This document shows positions 21,801 to 32,588 of a DNA stretch of 64,000 bases, in pieces. The notes under the pieces were generated by a model, which saw only the letters and a program-made list of their open reading frames with translations, did not search any database and had not been told where the DNA came from. Numbering within the stretch: the stretch's first letter is position 1; the number at the start of each line of letters is the position of its first letter. Source of the DNA: Saprolegnia diclina VS20 (lineage: Eukaryota; Oomycota; Saprolegniomycetes; Saprolegniales; Saprolegniaceae); NCBI RefSeq assembly GCF_000281045.1, contig NW_008246069.1:337955-401954 (forward strand), read 5' to 3'. Both the position numbers and the translations under genes were made by a program.

Positions 21801-23040
21801 CTTCCGTCGGCTCGCACGGCACCGAGGCGCACACGTTCACCTCTGGCTCTTCCGACGGCAGGTTTGTCGTGCTGAGCTCGAACGGGTTTCGGGGCGCGAG
21901 GGTAAAGCCTGTGCCTGCTTCGTCATGGGACGTGGTGGACGTCGCTGTCGACTGCAGGAGCGCTGCAAACTCGAGGCGACGCCTTGTTCGCTCGGCGACG
22001 TGGATCTGCTGTTGCAGTACGTCGTCTTGCTGAAGCTCTAGCTTCCACTGCTTCATGAGCGCTCGGTCGCACTGCTCGTTTTCGTCCATCGCCTGGCCAT
22101 CCTCACGGTCGTTGTCCGGCGATTTTGAGAAATGGACATGGGATGCTATGGACGGCGGTGCATCGAGTGGCGCTGCACGACGCTTCATGGACTGCCGGGC
22201 GCGCTGCCACTCGTCGTCGGTATCGGACTCGGAGCTTGACACTGCGCCTTCGTCCTCGAAAGGGCTGCGTGGAGGTGACAAGCGCTGCTCCGTCTGTACG
22301 ATCGGCAAGGCGGGTGTGGATGCCACGCCATCGCTTTGGCCCAGGGCTCGTGCGGCGACGACCGGCGGTGGTGGCGGTGGCCGCAACGGAGAGGCCACGA
22401 CAGTCGGTGGCGGCAAGGACGCCGATCGGAGCTCTGTCGTAGTCGCATCGCTGGGCGTTGGAGGTGACACCATAATGTTGTCCATGCTGCGGTTGCTCTG
22501 GCTCTTGAGGCGGCTACGAGCAAATGCGTGGTCCAAGCTCGCCAAGTACGCGTCTTGATCCGCATGATCCTTGTACGAAGCATATTCGGCGTCAAACGCA
22601 GCCATGTCTTCGTCGTCGTGTGTGCTCATGACGTTGGTCGGATCATCGAGGTACGAGAGCACCCACTGCATTTCACTGTTGGTCGTCGGCAGTGGGACAA
22701 TGATGTCGCTCAGAAGCGCATCCAGATCAGTTTCGCTGAGCGGCAGCTCGAGGCGCAGCAACGGACTTGGCGCAATTTCCTTGACAACACTAGACACCGC
22801 ATCATTGTCGTCATTGTCGTCATCGTCGTCATCTTCGTCCGCTCCGTCGGCGTAGCGCTCGAGCTCCTGCCACTTGGCCGCGCACGTGGCCGCGTTGATC
22901 GGGGCTTCCTGGCTCAAGGCCAGCCGGCGCGCCTTGGGCAGACGCGCGCAAAGCGCTGCAGCCGCGAGCTCAAAGTCGTACGCGTACTCAAAGACGCATT
23001 GCTGCAGCAGGTCTTGGTCGCGCTCGGTCCACGCCTCCAT
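18877..23040 (-). CDS. 1295-aa protein with SANT-like N-terminus and degenerate NDP-kinase-like modules
   Basis: Model: seven exons, 23040-21307, 21263-20598, 20545-20348, 20301-19720, 19674-19442, 19395-19038 and 18993-18877; every junction keeps phase. Residues about 1-65 (WTERDQDLL...CAAKWQELE) resemble a SANT/Myb-like fold, followed by a long acidic, Ser/Pro-rich disordered region to about residue 480. From about 490 to the end, several modules show the nucleoside-diphosphate-kinase pattern: a beta strand V/L-V/L-K-P, a G-F/Y-x-L helix boundary, L.GP.DP..A, and RHSLIAGYGVDALHNALYT. In real NDPKs the last motif is N..HGSD with the phosphorylated His. Here the position is Y1108, so the module should be catalytically dead. 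NDPK-like domains occur in axonemal thioredoxin and dynein-assembly proteins (NME8-like, possibly DNAAF8-like); a ciliary role is inference. Confidence 0.75.
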
Positions 23041-23362
23041 GCGCCTGTTGCGATCCAGAAATGGATCTTAATTCTCAAACTCAATCGCATGAATCTATTC
23101 ATTTGCACAGGCTTATCCGGCGATTAAACCGTTGGACCTGGACCCCAGGTCGGGTTAAAGTACACTAAGTGCGAAGGGAGCGCACTTAGACCAGAAAAGG
23201 CGTTATGTCGCGGTAGAATACCTTGGCTTTTGTATGCTCTAGATCGTACTTTATCGGGTTCTGAATTTATTTCTTAAACCAGCTGGTCAAAGGAAATATC
23301 TTGGGCGAAATCCAGTCACACACAATTTCTTTGGCCTTCTTCCAGCCACATCCTCCTCGACC
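23041..23362. other. Divergent promoter region between pseudo-NDPK gene and enolase
   Basis: A 322-bp interval between two divergent starts. It is mildly AT-rich near 23250-23290. I see no clear initiator match for enolase, although CACAATTT at 23321-23328, 35 bp before its ATG, resembles the 3' half of the oomycete initiator. Confidence 0.4.
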
Positions 23363-24712
23363 ATGCAAGCTGCCCGCCCGACCGCGTCGACGCTGCAGCG
23401 CCGCTTCGCCAGCACCATCAAGAAGGTGCATGCGCGTGAGATCATCGACTCGCGCGGCAACCCGACGGTCGAAGTCGACTTGACGACCGAGCATGGCCTC
23501 TTCCGCGCGTCGGTTCCGTCGGGTGCATCCACGGGCATCCACGAAGCAGTCGAGCTCCGCGACGGTGGCAAGCGCTACCTCGGCAAGGGCGTGACGCAGG
23601 CCGTCAACAATGTCAAGAACATCCTTGGCCCCAAGCTCGAGGGCATGGACCCGACCAAGCAGGTGGACATTGATCAGCTCATGCGCGACCTCGATGGCAC
23701 GGACAACAAGGGCAAGCTTGGCGCCAACGCGATCCTCGGTGTCTCGCTCGCGGTCGCCAAGGCCGGCGCGCGCGCCAAGGGCGTCCCGCTCTTCCAGCAC
23801 TTTGCCGACATGATTGGCAACGACAAGCTCGTGCTGCCCGTGCCCGCCTTCAACGTCATCAACGGCGGGTCGCACGCCGGCAACGCGCTTGCGTTCCAGG
23901 AGTTTATGATCCTCCCGACGGGCGCGGCGTCGTTCTCGGAGGCCATGGCCATGGGCTGCGAAGTCTACCACCACCTCAAGGGCGTCATCAAGAACAAGTA
24001 CGGCCAGGACGCGACCAACGTCGGTGACGAAGGTGGCTTTGCGCCCAACATTCAGAGCAACCGCGAAGGCGTCGAGCTCCTCATGTCGGCCATTGAGAAG
24101 GCGGGCTACAGCGGCAAGATTGAGATTGGCATGGACGTGGCCTCGTCCGAGTTTTACACGGCCGACGGTCGCTACGACCTCAACTTCAAGAACAAGTCGA
24201 GCACGGACGAGCCGCTCACGGGCGCCGCCCTTGGCCAGCTCTACAAGGACTTGGCGCGCGAGTTCCCGATCGTCTCGATCGAGGACCCCTTTGACCAGGA
24301 CGACTGGGAGAACTACCAGGCGTTCACGGCCGCGATCGGCAAGGACGTCCAGGTGGTCGGCGACGATCTTCTCTGCACCAACCCGACGCGCATCGCCAAG
24401 GCTGTCGAGCTCAGCGCCTGCAACGCACTCCTTCTCAAGGTCAACCAGATTGGCACGGTCACTGAGAGTGTTCAGGCCGTCTCGGACGCCAAGAAGGCGG
24501 GCTGGGGCGTCATGACGAGCCACCGCTCGGGCGAAACCGAGGACTCGTACATTGCCGACCTCGCTGTCGGTCTCTCGACGGGCCAGATCAAGACGGGCGC
24601 CCCGTGCCGCTCGGAGCGCCTCGCCAAGTACAACCAACTCCTCCGCATTGAAGAGATGCTCGGCCGCAGCGCCGTGTACGCTGGCAAGAACTTCCGCAAC
24701 CCGACCGCGTAA
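23363..24712 (+). CDS. ENO: Enolase with N-terminal mitochondrial-type extension
   Basis: Single-exon gene of 449 aa. Enolase (2-phosphoglycerate dehydratase) makes phosphoenolpyruvate in glycolysis. All family landmarks are present: [34 protein letters not shown], a GDDL-CTNP strand, [11 protein letters not shown] and SHRSGETED near residue 387. Cytosolic enolases normally begin only about five residues before the HARE motif. Here 18 extra residues come first ([18 protein letters not shown]), rich in Arg, Ser, Thr and Ala without acidic residues, as in a mitochondrial presequence. Stramenopiles are known to keep some pay-off-phase glycolytic enzymes in mitochondria, so a mitochondrial isoform is plausible. 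Codon usage is strongly biased, as in highly expressed genes. Confidence 0.98.
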   Translation: MQAARPTASTLQRRFASTIKKVHAREIIDSRGNPTVEVDLTTEHGLFRASVPSGASTGIHEAVELRDGGKRYLGKGVTQAVNNVKNILGPKLEGMDPTKQVDIDQLMRDLDGTDNKGKLGANAILGVSLAVAKAGARAKGVPLFQHFADMIGNDKLVLPVPAFNVINGGSHAGNALAFQEFMILPTGAASFSEAMAMGCEVYHHLKGVIKNKYGQDATNVGDEGGFAPNIQSNREGVELLMSAIEKAGYSGKIEIGMDVASSEFYTADGRYDLNFKNKSSTDEPLTGAALGQLYKDLAREFPIVSIEDPFDQDDWENYQAFTAAIGKDVQVVGDDLLCTNPTRIAKAVELSACNALLLKVNQIGTVTESVQAVSDAKKAGWGVMTSHRSGETEDSYIADLAVGLSTGQIKTGAPCRSERLAKYNQLLRIEEMLGRSAVYAGKNFRNPTA

Positions 24713-24900
24713 ACACTGTCTTCTAACCTAACGTAAACACCCCTCTTCGTCCTCTATCGACGTCTTCGCCTCCCGTCGCGCCTTCCTGTCCAGCCATGCT
24801 ACCTGCATCCGTCGACGCTCCAGCAACGCTGCGTCAGCATCCGCATGGAATTCGATGTTGCTTGATTTCCAATCTGACGTGGCGTGCGTCTAGCCACAGT

Positions 24901-24941
24901 ATCCGGATGTAGTATGGTATCCGGATGTACTTTATCCGGAT
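24901..24941. promoter_or_regulatory. Three ATCCGGAT palindromes upstream of WDR63
   Basis: Perfect copies at 24901-24908, 24919-24926 and 24934-24941, each in a TATCCGGATG context. The last is 51 bp before the dynein intermediate-chain ATG. The octamer is its own reverse complement. It recurs upstream of other genes in this window; a dimeric transcription-factor site is the inferred role. Confidence 0.55.
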
Positions 24942-24992
24942 GCACGATCTTGAGGCGTCGTGGCCAGAAAGGCCGTCTTGGATTGTCGAGCG

Positions 24993-27799
24993 ATGGTTGA
25001 GAAGCTGGCGCCGCTGCCGGGCACGAAGCCGCTCATGATCTCGATGCGGGAGATGGACACGCTCGGGCTCAAGACGGGTCCGGGGCTCAAGGACACGATC
25101 GACTTCAAGCTCTTTGAGAAGCAAGCCATTTTGGACGAGATTGCTCAAGTCGGCTTCATGTGCCCGTTCCATGCGATCCGCGCCGACATTGCCAAGCTCG
25201 AATGCGCCGAGTTGCTGCTGGTCGCTGACCGCGACGAAGTATATGGCGAAAACTGGTTCGTCTGCGTGCGTCAAGCCGCGTACGAAGCGCAGATGGCGCT
25301 CATCAATGGCCGACTCGCGGCCGCCGAGGCCGCCGCCGAGAGCAAAGACGACGAGAAGAAGCCGAGTGAAGACGAGCTCCTCGAGATGATCCAGTACGAA
25401 GACAAGCCGTTCATTGCGCACCCGTGGGTGTCGTCGACCGCCGACGAGACCCACGACCAAGTGCGGTCGCTGACTGTCCGCGCAGCGCGGCCCGTCATTA
25501 GCATGTCGATCACGCGCCGCACCGAAGAGTTCAATGCCGACTACAAGTTTAGCGATCGAGATGCGGACCAGTGCTTTGTCGAGTGCCGCCAGCACAAGGA
25601 CCCAAACTACGATCTCTCGCGCGTCGAGCAAGACATTGGTCTCCAGGGGATCCCCGACCTCGTGGACAATGCGACGCAGACATCGTGGTTCCGCGCGGTC
25701 AACTCGGCGCTGCAGTACGAGCCGATCAAAGTACCGAGCGAGGCGTGTGAGCGCGAGCTCCAGTCGTCGCGGCTGCAAACCTTTTTGGCCAACGTCTTGC
25801 CGCGCATGGAGGAGGCGCTGCAGCAGAACGAGACACTCGACATCTTCCTCGACCCGCTCCAGACGATGCTCGAAGAAGAGACGGGCGGCCAGCACAAGGC
25901 CGAGAACAGCATCAAGGAGCTTCGGACGTTTACGGATCTCATCTACTCGAAGAACAAGACGCTGCCGTCGATCGATTGGCATCCCAAGAAGACGGGTGTC
26001 ATTGCCGTCGCGGCGTCGACGAATGCGTCGTTCTCCAAGCGCGAAGATGCCACCGACAAGGTATGTCGACGGGTGTTCGGAGAGGGTGCCAACGGAGTCG
26101 GTTCTAGGTCGAGGGGTCGTATGTGCTCATTTGGAACTTTGCCGACCTCATCCACCCACAGCTCATGATCGAAGCCCCCCAAGACGTCATGGCCATTCGC
26201 TTCAACCCGACGCAGCCAGGTATCATCGCGGGTGGTCTCTTCAACGGCCAAGTGTGCGTCTGGGACATCTCCAAGGCCGAGGCGCAAATGACCAAGAAGA
26301 AGCAAAAGAGCGGCCACGCCAGTGAAGAAACAACCAAGGCGATCCCGCCCGTCAAGCCGCTCCATACCTCGTACATTGATTTGAGCCACCGACGGTCGGT
26401 CGCGGACCTCGTGTGGCTGCCCGCCGGCATGGAAATCACAAACCGCGGGCACCTCGTATCGACGCCCGACACGGTGTCGCACCAGTTTCTGACCGTGGCC
26501 GGCGACGGGCAAGTGTGCTTCTGGGACCTCCGCTTTAAGGACCCTAAGTACCGCATGGCCAACCACAACCGCATCAAGGCGGAAAAATCCCAAATGAAGG
26601 CTAGCAAAGGTCGTCGGCTCCTGTCCCAGCACAGCAAAATGCGTACTCAGATATGCGTAGATGCCAAAGATGCGGGGCCCGTCGAAGTCCTCTTCACGCC
26701 GCTCTACTCGATTGCGCTGACCAAAGTCGACGGCGCGGGCGAGCTCGGGCTCAAGTGCATTGTCATGGAAAAGACCAAGGACGACCAGGTGCAACCAACG
26801 TATCCACTGGATCGTATATTTACGAAAATACTCGTATAGCCATCGAGCCGGCTCTACTGCGGGACGGAAGAAGGTGAATTCTTGCTCGCGGATTGGCGCC
26901 CGCACGCTTCCAAGGACGACGATGGACCCAGCAGCAGCAGCAACAACAACTCGTCCGAGGACAGTGTCGAGTACGTTCAGTGGGCGTGCCACGATCACTT
27001 TCGAACGACCGTGAGTTTGAGTCGATCGCCGTTCTTTCCGCACATTCAATTGACGGTCAGCGAAGCGAATTTCCACATTTGGAACGTCGCTGGTGGCTCC
27101 TCGTCGTCCAACACGCCGATCTTCATATCGCCCTTCTCCCTCGCGCCGCTCATGTGCGGCTGCTTCTCGCCGACGCGACCGGGTGTTCTCTACATTGGCA
27201 AGGCCGACGGCGTTCTTGAAGTGTGGGATCTCTTGGACCAATCCCACCGCGCGTCCTTCTCGTGCAGCATCGCGGCGTGTTCGCTCACCACGCTCGAGTT
27301 TCGGCAGACGCAGGTGGTGGCGCCGGCGCCAGCGCCCACCGTCAACGCCGCGAATGCGATGGGCAAGACCCAGGCGGCACCCGTCGCGAATGCGGCAACC
27401 CAAGCCCCCAAGCAGCAGCTGCTCGCCGTCGGCGACGTCAATGGCAACTTGCACATTCTCGAGATTCCACGAACGCTTTCGCGCGGCTCGGCGGGCGAGC
27501 GCCAGATCATCGAGGGTTACTTCAAGCGCGAGATCGCACGGGTCAAAGCCGTTGCCGAGTACGCCGATGTGGCCATGCGCGCCGCCAACGTGATTGCCAA
27601 CGCTGCGTCCAACAATGGCAACAGCAACAACAACAGCAGCAACACTGGGACGTCGACGCCAGCGACCACGACCAAGCCTCCGGTCGCCGCCGACGCCGAA
27701 GACGATCTCTTCAAAAAGATGGAAAAGGAGTTCCGGCAAGAGCTTGGCATCGATGACAAGTACGTCGAGCAGCTCATGAAGAGTAAGCAAAACAACTAG
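24993..27799 (+). CDS. DNAI3: Axonemal dynein intermediate chain, WDR63/DNAI3 (IC140-like)
   Basis: Model: three exons, 24993-26060, 26108-26788 and 26840-27799 (902 aa), introns in phase 0. This protein is an intermediate chain of inner dynein arm f/I1 in flagella. The order of conserved segments matches animal WDR63: GIPDLVDNATQTSWF, LQQNETLDIFLD, a long WD-repeat half with IHPQLMIEAPQD, GGLFNGQVCVWDI, QVCFWDLRF, TRPGVLYIGKADGVLEVWDL and HILEIPRTLSRG. The C-terminal tail is a coiled coil interrupted by an Asn/Ser-rich linker near residues 820-845. An oomycete needs it for zoospore motility. The start is the first in-frame ATG; a slightly longer protein from an upstream exon cannot be excluded. 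Confidence 0.95.
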
Positions 27800-28035
27800 G
27801 CGACTACTACTGTACAGTAGTACAGGTAGCATCACTTTGTCTGTACATGTATATCGTACCAGTTTCCAAGGTGCATCTTCGCTTTACCAACTTGGTCAGT
27901 GCATATTGGTGGCACGCGACACCATCCCTCGCCATCAATAGACTCCGCCTGACCCGAAAACTCAGGTCTTATTGTGGAGTCGTGTCCGCGTGCCACGTCA
28001 TAAAGTGCAAAGATGTGCAAAGATGACGCAATAAC

Positions 28036-28043
28036 ATCCGGAT
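28036..28043. promoter_or_regulatory. ATCCGGAT palindrome upstream of NAA30
   Basis: One perfect copy, 9 bp before the upstream ATG and 42 bp before the second possible ATG of the NAA30 gene. If it lies upstream of transcription, the second ATG (28086) is the more likely start. Confidence 0.45.
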
Positions 28044-28052
28044 ACGCTGCCA

Positions 28053-28544
28053 ATGAATTATACGGACCACTGTGCTGTGTGGAGGATGACGGTCGTCGAG
28101 TACGCGCAGTATGGCACCGAGGCCGAGCTCCCGGAGATCATGAGCCTCTTCGAGAAGGACCTCTCGGAGCCCTACTCGGTGTACACGTACCGGTACTTTC
28201 TCTACAGCTGGCCCGAGCTCTGCATCCTCGCGCGCGCCGAAGGCGTCATTGTCGGCGCGATCGTCTGCCGCCTCGAGGACACCCAAGGCGTCCTCAAGGG
28301 CTACATCGCGATGTTAGCCGTCGAGAAGAGCTTCCGCAAGCATGGCATCGGGTCTGCGCTCGTCCAGAAGGCCATCGACCAGATGATGCGCATGCACTGC
28401 GACGAAGTCGTGCTCGAGACTGAGATCACCAACGTGGCCGCGATCCGCTTGTACCAAAACTTGGGCTTTGTCAAGGACGAGCGGCTCCTCAAGTACTACC
28501 TCAACGGTGTCGACGCCTTCCGCCTCAAGCTATGGATGCATTAA
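28053..28544 (+). CDS. NAA30: N-alpha-acetyltransferase 30, NatC catalytic subunit
   Basis: Single exon, 163 aa. NatC acetylates N-termini such as Met-Leu and Met-Ile and includes a catalytic GNAT subunit (Mak3/NAA30). The family core is nearly complete: KDLSEPYSVYTYRYFL, GYIAMLAVE, acetyl-CoA loop RKHGIG at 95-100, VVLETEITNVAA and YYLNGVDAFRLKLW at the end. Length equals the catalytic domain alone, without the long disordered N-terminus of the animal protein. Two starts are possible, at 28053 and 28086; both keep the whole domain. It is convergent with MCM7, with a 129-bp junction. Confidence 0.95.
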   Translation: MNYTDHCAVWRMTVVEYAQYGTEAELPEIMSLFEKDLSEPYSVYTYRYFLYSWPELCILARAEGVIVGAIVCRLEDTQGVLKGYIAMLAVEKSFRKHGIGSALVQKAIDQMMRMHCDEVVLETEITNVAAIRLYQNLGFVKDERLLKYYLNGVDAFRLKLWMH

Positions 28545-28673
28545 CACGATCGACGTGCGTACACCATCATCCTCGTCCTTGCTCTTCTCGCGACCTCAAG
28601 GAAGTTGGGCCGTCAGCGCTTGCGATAGACACTTGAGCATGGAAGAGGCATGTACTATAAAGGTCGGAGTCGA

Positions 28674-31410
28674 CTAGGTAACAAAGTGTAGCAGCGTCTT
28701 GTTCTCACTCCACTGGAGGACCTGGAGCGTCTCGTACTGCTCGATGCAAGCCTTGAGCTGCACGTTCGTGTACCCCTTCCGGATCACAATGGGCTCAATG
28801 TCGCTGTAGTTGACGCTCATCTCGCCGCGATCGCGCGCAAAGTCGAGGATCAAGCGGTAAATCTTCGAGTTGGCGTCCATCGAGCTCTTGGGACGTCCAT
28901 GCGCCCCATGCTCTTCATCCTGGAGCGACGACTTGGAGACGTAAACCAATCGAATCGCTTCGTCCACGTCGGCCGTGACCACCTACGCACGCTTCCATAC
29001 GCTATTGAATGAGACGTCAAGCACGTACGGTGGACGAGAAGCGAAGGCGGGCGAGCGCCTGCGAGAGGCGTAGGATACTGAGGAGCTGGCGCGCGGTCAT
29101 CGCGGTCTGCGCGTCGTTGGCCGAGTCTTGCTGCTGGCGCAGTGTGACATAGGCCTCGACGATGTAGCTGCAGAGGCTTTCAGGGATCGCTGGTACATAC
29201 TGCTTGGCGACCGCGATAAAGTACCGCAGCACGTCCGAGCGGACAGGGTCGAACGCCATCTCGGGGTTCTTGCTATGCATGGATCGTTTGAATATCAATG
29301 TTTCAAGGTATCGAGGTACCAAAAGCGGTGAACATAAGTCACGTGGCGAGCAAGCGCTTCGTCCTTGTCGTACTGCGCCGTGTCGAGGATGAGAAAGAGC
29401 AGATCGAAGCGACTCAAGAGCGCGTTGGGGAGGTTGATGTTTTGCGATGCGGTCAGCTTCTTGTTGTACCGGCCGTAAATCGGGTTGGCCGCCGCGAGCA
29501 CCGACGTCCGCGCGTTGAGCGTCGTCGTAATACCGGCTTTAGCAATGCTCACGGTCTGCTGCTCCATGACCTACACATCTTCCGCTTGGTACTTGCCCTT
29601 GATACAGAAGCAGAGTCTCAACCTCGTGGATGGCCGTGCGGTCGCCCTCTTCCATCTTGTCAAACTCGTCGATGCAGCAAATGCCCATGTCGGCCAGCAC
29701 GAGTGCGCCGCCTTCGAGCGTCATCTCCTTGGTGATCTGGTCGCGCACGACCGCGGCCGTGAGACCGACGCCGCTGCTGCCCTTGCCCGTTGTGTAGATG
29801 CCTCGCGGGCTCACGGTCGCAATGTGTTTGAGGAGCTGACTCTTGGCCACACCAGGGTCGCCCATCAGGAGTACGTTGATGTCGCCGCGGACCTTCATGC
29901 CTTCGTCCATGCGCTTGGTGACGCCGCCAATCATGAGCAACAGCAGTGCTTTCTTGACGTCTTCATGGCCGTAGATTTCGGGCGCGATCGACTGCGAGAG
30001 GATCGAGTAGAGCTCGGGCGACTCTTGGAGGCGCTCGACTTCGGTCTCCATGTCTTCGGACGCGTCCATGGCGCTGTACCGCTTCTTGTGGTTGATGACG
30101 TGCATGGCCTCGAGGTACGTCTCGGTGATGAGGCCGACTTGCATTTGACGCTGGGGGCTGTACGGCAGCGGAAGGAAGATGCCGCAGATGGTAATGAGCG
30201 CACCGGGTTCGCACGACCGGGTGAGCTCGCCGCGGAGGTACACGGTGAGCGACCGGGGAATGTGGCCCATGGGTACTTGGTCCGGCAGTTCCTACATCGA
30301 TCAGTTGCTGGACGAGCAAGATACAGTCGATCGTACTTGAAACTTGACTTCTTGAAACTTTTGAAACTTGGAAGCCTTGGTTTGCATGAGGAGTCGGCCG
30401 TTGGTCTTGTTGACTTTGCACTTTTCGCTCGGGCACTGGACGAGCGGGTTGAAGTTGCGCGACTTGACCTCTTGGTAGACTTCAAACGAGCACACTTCGC
30501 ACGTGTACGTCGCGACGATCACGAGCGGCTTGACGTTCGAGACTCGCGTCACCATGCCCTTGATGCGCACGAGGCTGCCAACCTTGGACGCCTTCACCTC
30601 GCGGATCGGGACCGGCTTGGTCTTGACGCCCGGCACAAGTCTACATGCATATGACATGCATCAATCAAGAGGCAAGAGCGTACTGCAGCTCAAAGCGGCG
30701 CATGAGGGCCGGCGGAAAAACGGTCGCAAGGTCGACGGGCGCGTCGTTCTCGGTCGCCGCCTCTTGCACGCGGTGGAGGCGGAGGACGTCGAGGACGTCG
30801 TGGGCCTCCGAGATGTCGCGCGACGGCGGCGGAAGGATGTCGTCGACTGCGTCTGAGAAGAGCGAGACGTACCGGCGCGTGTTGCGCATGACGTTGCGCA
30901 CAAAGTCCTCGTCGTTCTCAAACTACATGTTTGGTGTCGTAAGCAGCGGCGATCCAAGGGCGCATGTACCGAGAGGACGTCGTCGAGCGCGATCGTGACG
31001 GTTGTGCGCTGGCGGTCGGCGACCTCTTGCTATCGCAAGCGTGAGTGCACGGGGTCGAGCGAGGACCTTGTACGTACGAGCATGTCTTCGTACTTGCGCG
31101 CGCCAGAGAGCGAGTCGACATAGTTGCGCAGAAAGTGGAGGCATTTCTCTGCGGCGACCATGAGACCATTATGCTGCGGCGAGATGGGGCACGTACCTTT
31201 TTCTTCCAGGTAGTTGGGAAAGCCGGCCATGGCCATCCCGCCGCCGGTGCCAGTGCTACCGCTTCCGATGCTCGCGCCGGGCGCCGACGTGGCCGACGAC
31301 GATGGCAGGCCCGGCATGACATGCTGCGAGCCGCTTCCGGGGCGCGGGAGACCCGGCATGACGTGCTGCGCGTTGCGGGCAAAGCCGGGCACGTTGCTGT
31401 ACGAGGCCAT
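28674..31410 (-). CDS. MCM7: DNA replication licensing helicase subunit MCM7
   Basis: Model: nine exons, 31410-31197, 31148-31078, 31029-30970, 30922-30684, 30640-30337, 30291-29623, 29570-29320, 29272-29029 and 28982-28674, giving 786 aa; all phases agree. MCM7 is one of six subunits of the replicative helicase. Seen in order: LQEVADR helix, [19 protein letters not shown], a four-cysteine zinc finger (CEVC...CPSEKC), [19 protein letters not shown], Walker [10 protein letters not shown], Walker [10 protein letters not shown], arginine-finger SRFDLLF, and a C-terminal winged-helix-like tail. It is MCM7 rather than another MCM by the TYTCEVC and [10 protein letters not shown] segments. An unusual N-terminus contains HVMPGLP twice and a Gly/Ser run, absent from animal MCM7. 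An E2F-type site lies just upstream. Confidence 0.96.
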
Positions 31411-31451
31411 CGAGGTCCACTTGCGAGTGTTCCAAAATATGGTCGCCCGTT

Positions 31452-31469
31452 GCCGCCAAAATATCCGGA
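31452..31469 (-). promoter_or_regulatory. E2F-like site next to ATCCGGA motif, MCM7 promoter
   Basis: On the minus strand the sequence TTTTGGCGGC (31461-31452) fits the E2F/DP consensus, about 42 bp before the MCM7 ATG. It is directly adjacent to a 7/8 match to the ATCCGGAT octamer. MCM genes are classic E2F targets in animals and plants. Confidence 0.5.
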
Positions 31470-31572
31470 CGCGTATCCGGCGCAACGACTGCCGCCGCCG
31501 ATCTTGAGTTGTCGAAGAGATGGCGTCCGTATGCAAAAGCTGTCGCAATACAAGCACGCTCGGTATTCTTAT

Positions 31573-31785
31573 CTAATCAGATAAAAAGCAACAGCACACG
31601 CGAAGAGGACGTAGAACATGCAGCGATCGGCGAGGTGTTGGTGCTGCATCTTCCCAGCTCGCGAGCTGGGCTTCGACGTGCGCATTCTTGGTGCCCATCT
31701 CTGCGAGGAGTTCCGACATGGCCATCGAAGCGAAAGATTGTGGCTGCGAGCGTCGGCTGCACGCGTCGTTCGTGCTGTCCTTCAT
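31573..31785 (-). CDS. Possible 70-aa protein, unknown
   Basis: An ATG-started frame encodes a short helical segment (MAMSELLAEMGTKNAHVEAQL) and ends with a Cys-rich CCCF tail. It sits between the divergent MCM7 and RGS-DENN genes. It could be real, perhaps with a C-terminal exon in another frame that adds a hydrophobic tail, or it could be chance. No family recognised. Confidence 0.3.
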   Translation of the reverse strand: MKDSTNDACSRRSQPQSFASMAMSELLAEMGTKNAHVEAQLASWEDAAPTPRRSLHVLRPLRVCCCFLSD

Positions 31786-31794
31786 TTGGCGTCA

Positions 31795-32470
31795 GGCAGT
31801 AGATCAAGCACGCCCACGCAAAGCCACTTGGTCATGCTGCTGCGGCGCAGGTACATGTACTGAAAGACCCAAGTACTCCAAGGAAATGATATTAAGCCAT
31901 ACTCGTCATACCAACGTCTCGAGATCATTTGGGGCTCTGTGCGACTCGACGGCTGACCGAAACTGTGCTTAGCGACCGCCTGAAGGTGTGCTACATTGTG
32001 TACGGAGTCGAGGCTTGCCTCATGTCGTCGTGGCCCGAGATACCGTGTGGTGGGTGGTACGAGCTCTCGGACCCCAGAGTTCTTTGTATCGACGGCACGA
32101 AGGACGTGTGAAAGCTATAGCATCGCAAGGCACGGCTAATCATCTTTGATACGAGTAATTTCGTTGCACTTTGCCAGGTCATGTGCACTTTGTCAGGTCG
32201 TTGCAGTTGTTCAATTTGCCAGCAAGATGGCACACGTCGAGCTCTCGGACCCTCTCGAGCGCCTCCAGCAGCCTTCCAAGAGCCTTGGCCTCTTGAAAGG
32301 TTGCTGGAGGCGCTCGAGAGGGTCCGACAGCTGGTGGTGTGCCATGGTGCTGGTAAATTGAGTGACGAATGTGGCTCAATGCCATTCCCTTGGCGTGCAT
32401 GGAGTCTTCCAGTACCTGCGGCGCAGCAGCATGGCCAAGTGGCTTTGCGTTGATCTGCTGTCAGCACGAA
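31795..32470. mobile_element. MITE-like non-coding element with terminal inverted repeats and internal hairpin
   Basis: Segments 31817-31854 and 32412-32449 are inverted copies (36 of 38 identical), and weaker similarity extends each arm to about 75 bp. Inside lies a second, larger palindrome: 32213-32270 pairs with 32302-32359, its innermost 26 bp perfectly, around a 31-bp loop. A 19-bp tandem duplication (32165-32201) precedes the palindrome. There is no open frame of transposase size. The structure suits a non-autonomous DNA element; target-site duplications are not obvious. Confidence 0.55.
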
Positions 32471-32588
32471 CGACGCGGCAGGCAAAATCGCACTTTGCAA
32501 TCTTCGCCAAAATATTTCGCATAGATTTGCACCAATCAGAAACGAGCTGGCTGTTCCGTCAAATCAAGATAGACGGCGGCAATTGACG

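Noticed and set aside
23267..24637. A 456-codon open frame antisense to enolase
   Set aside because: Same codon-bias artefact; enolase motifs on the plus strand are complete.
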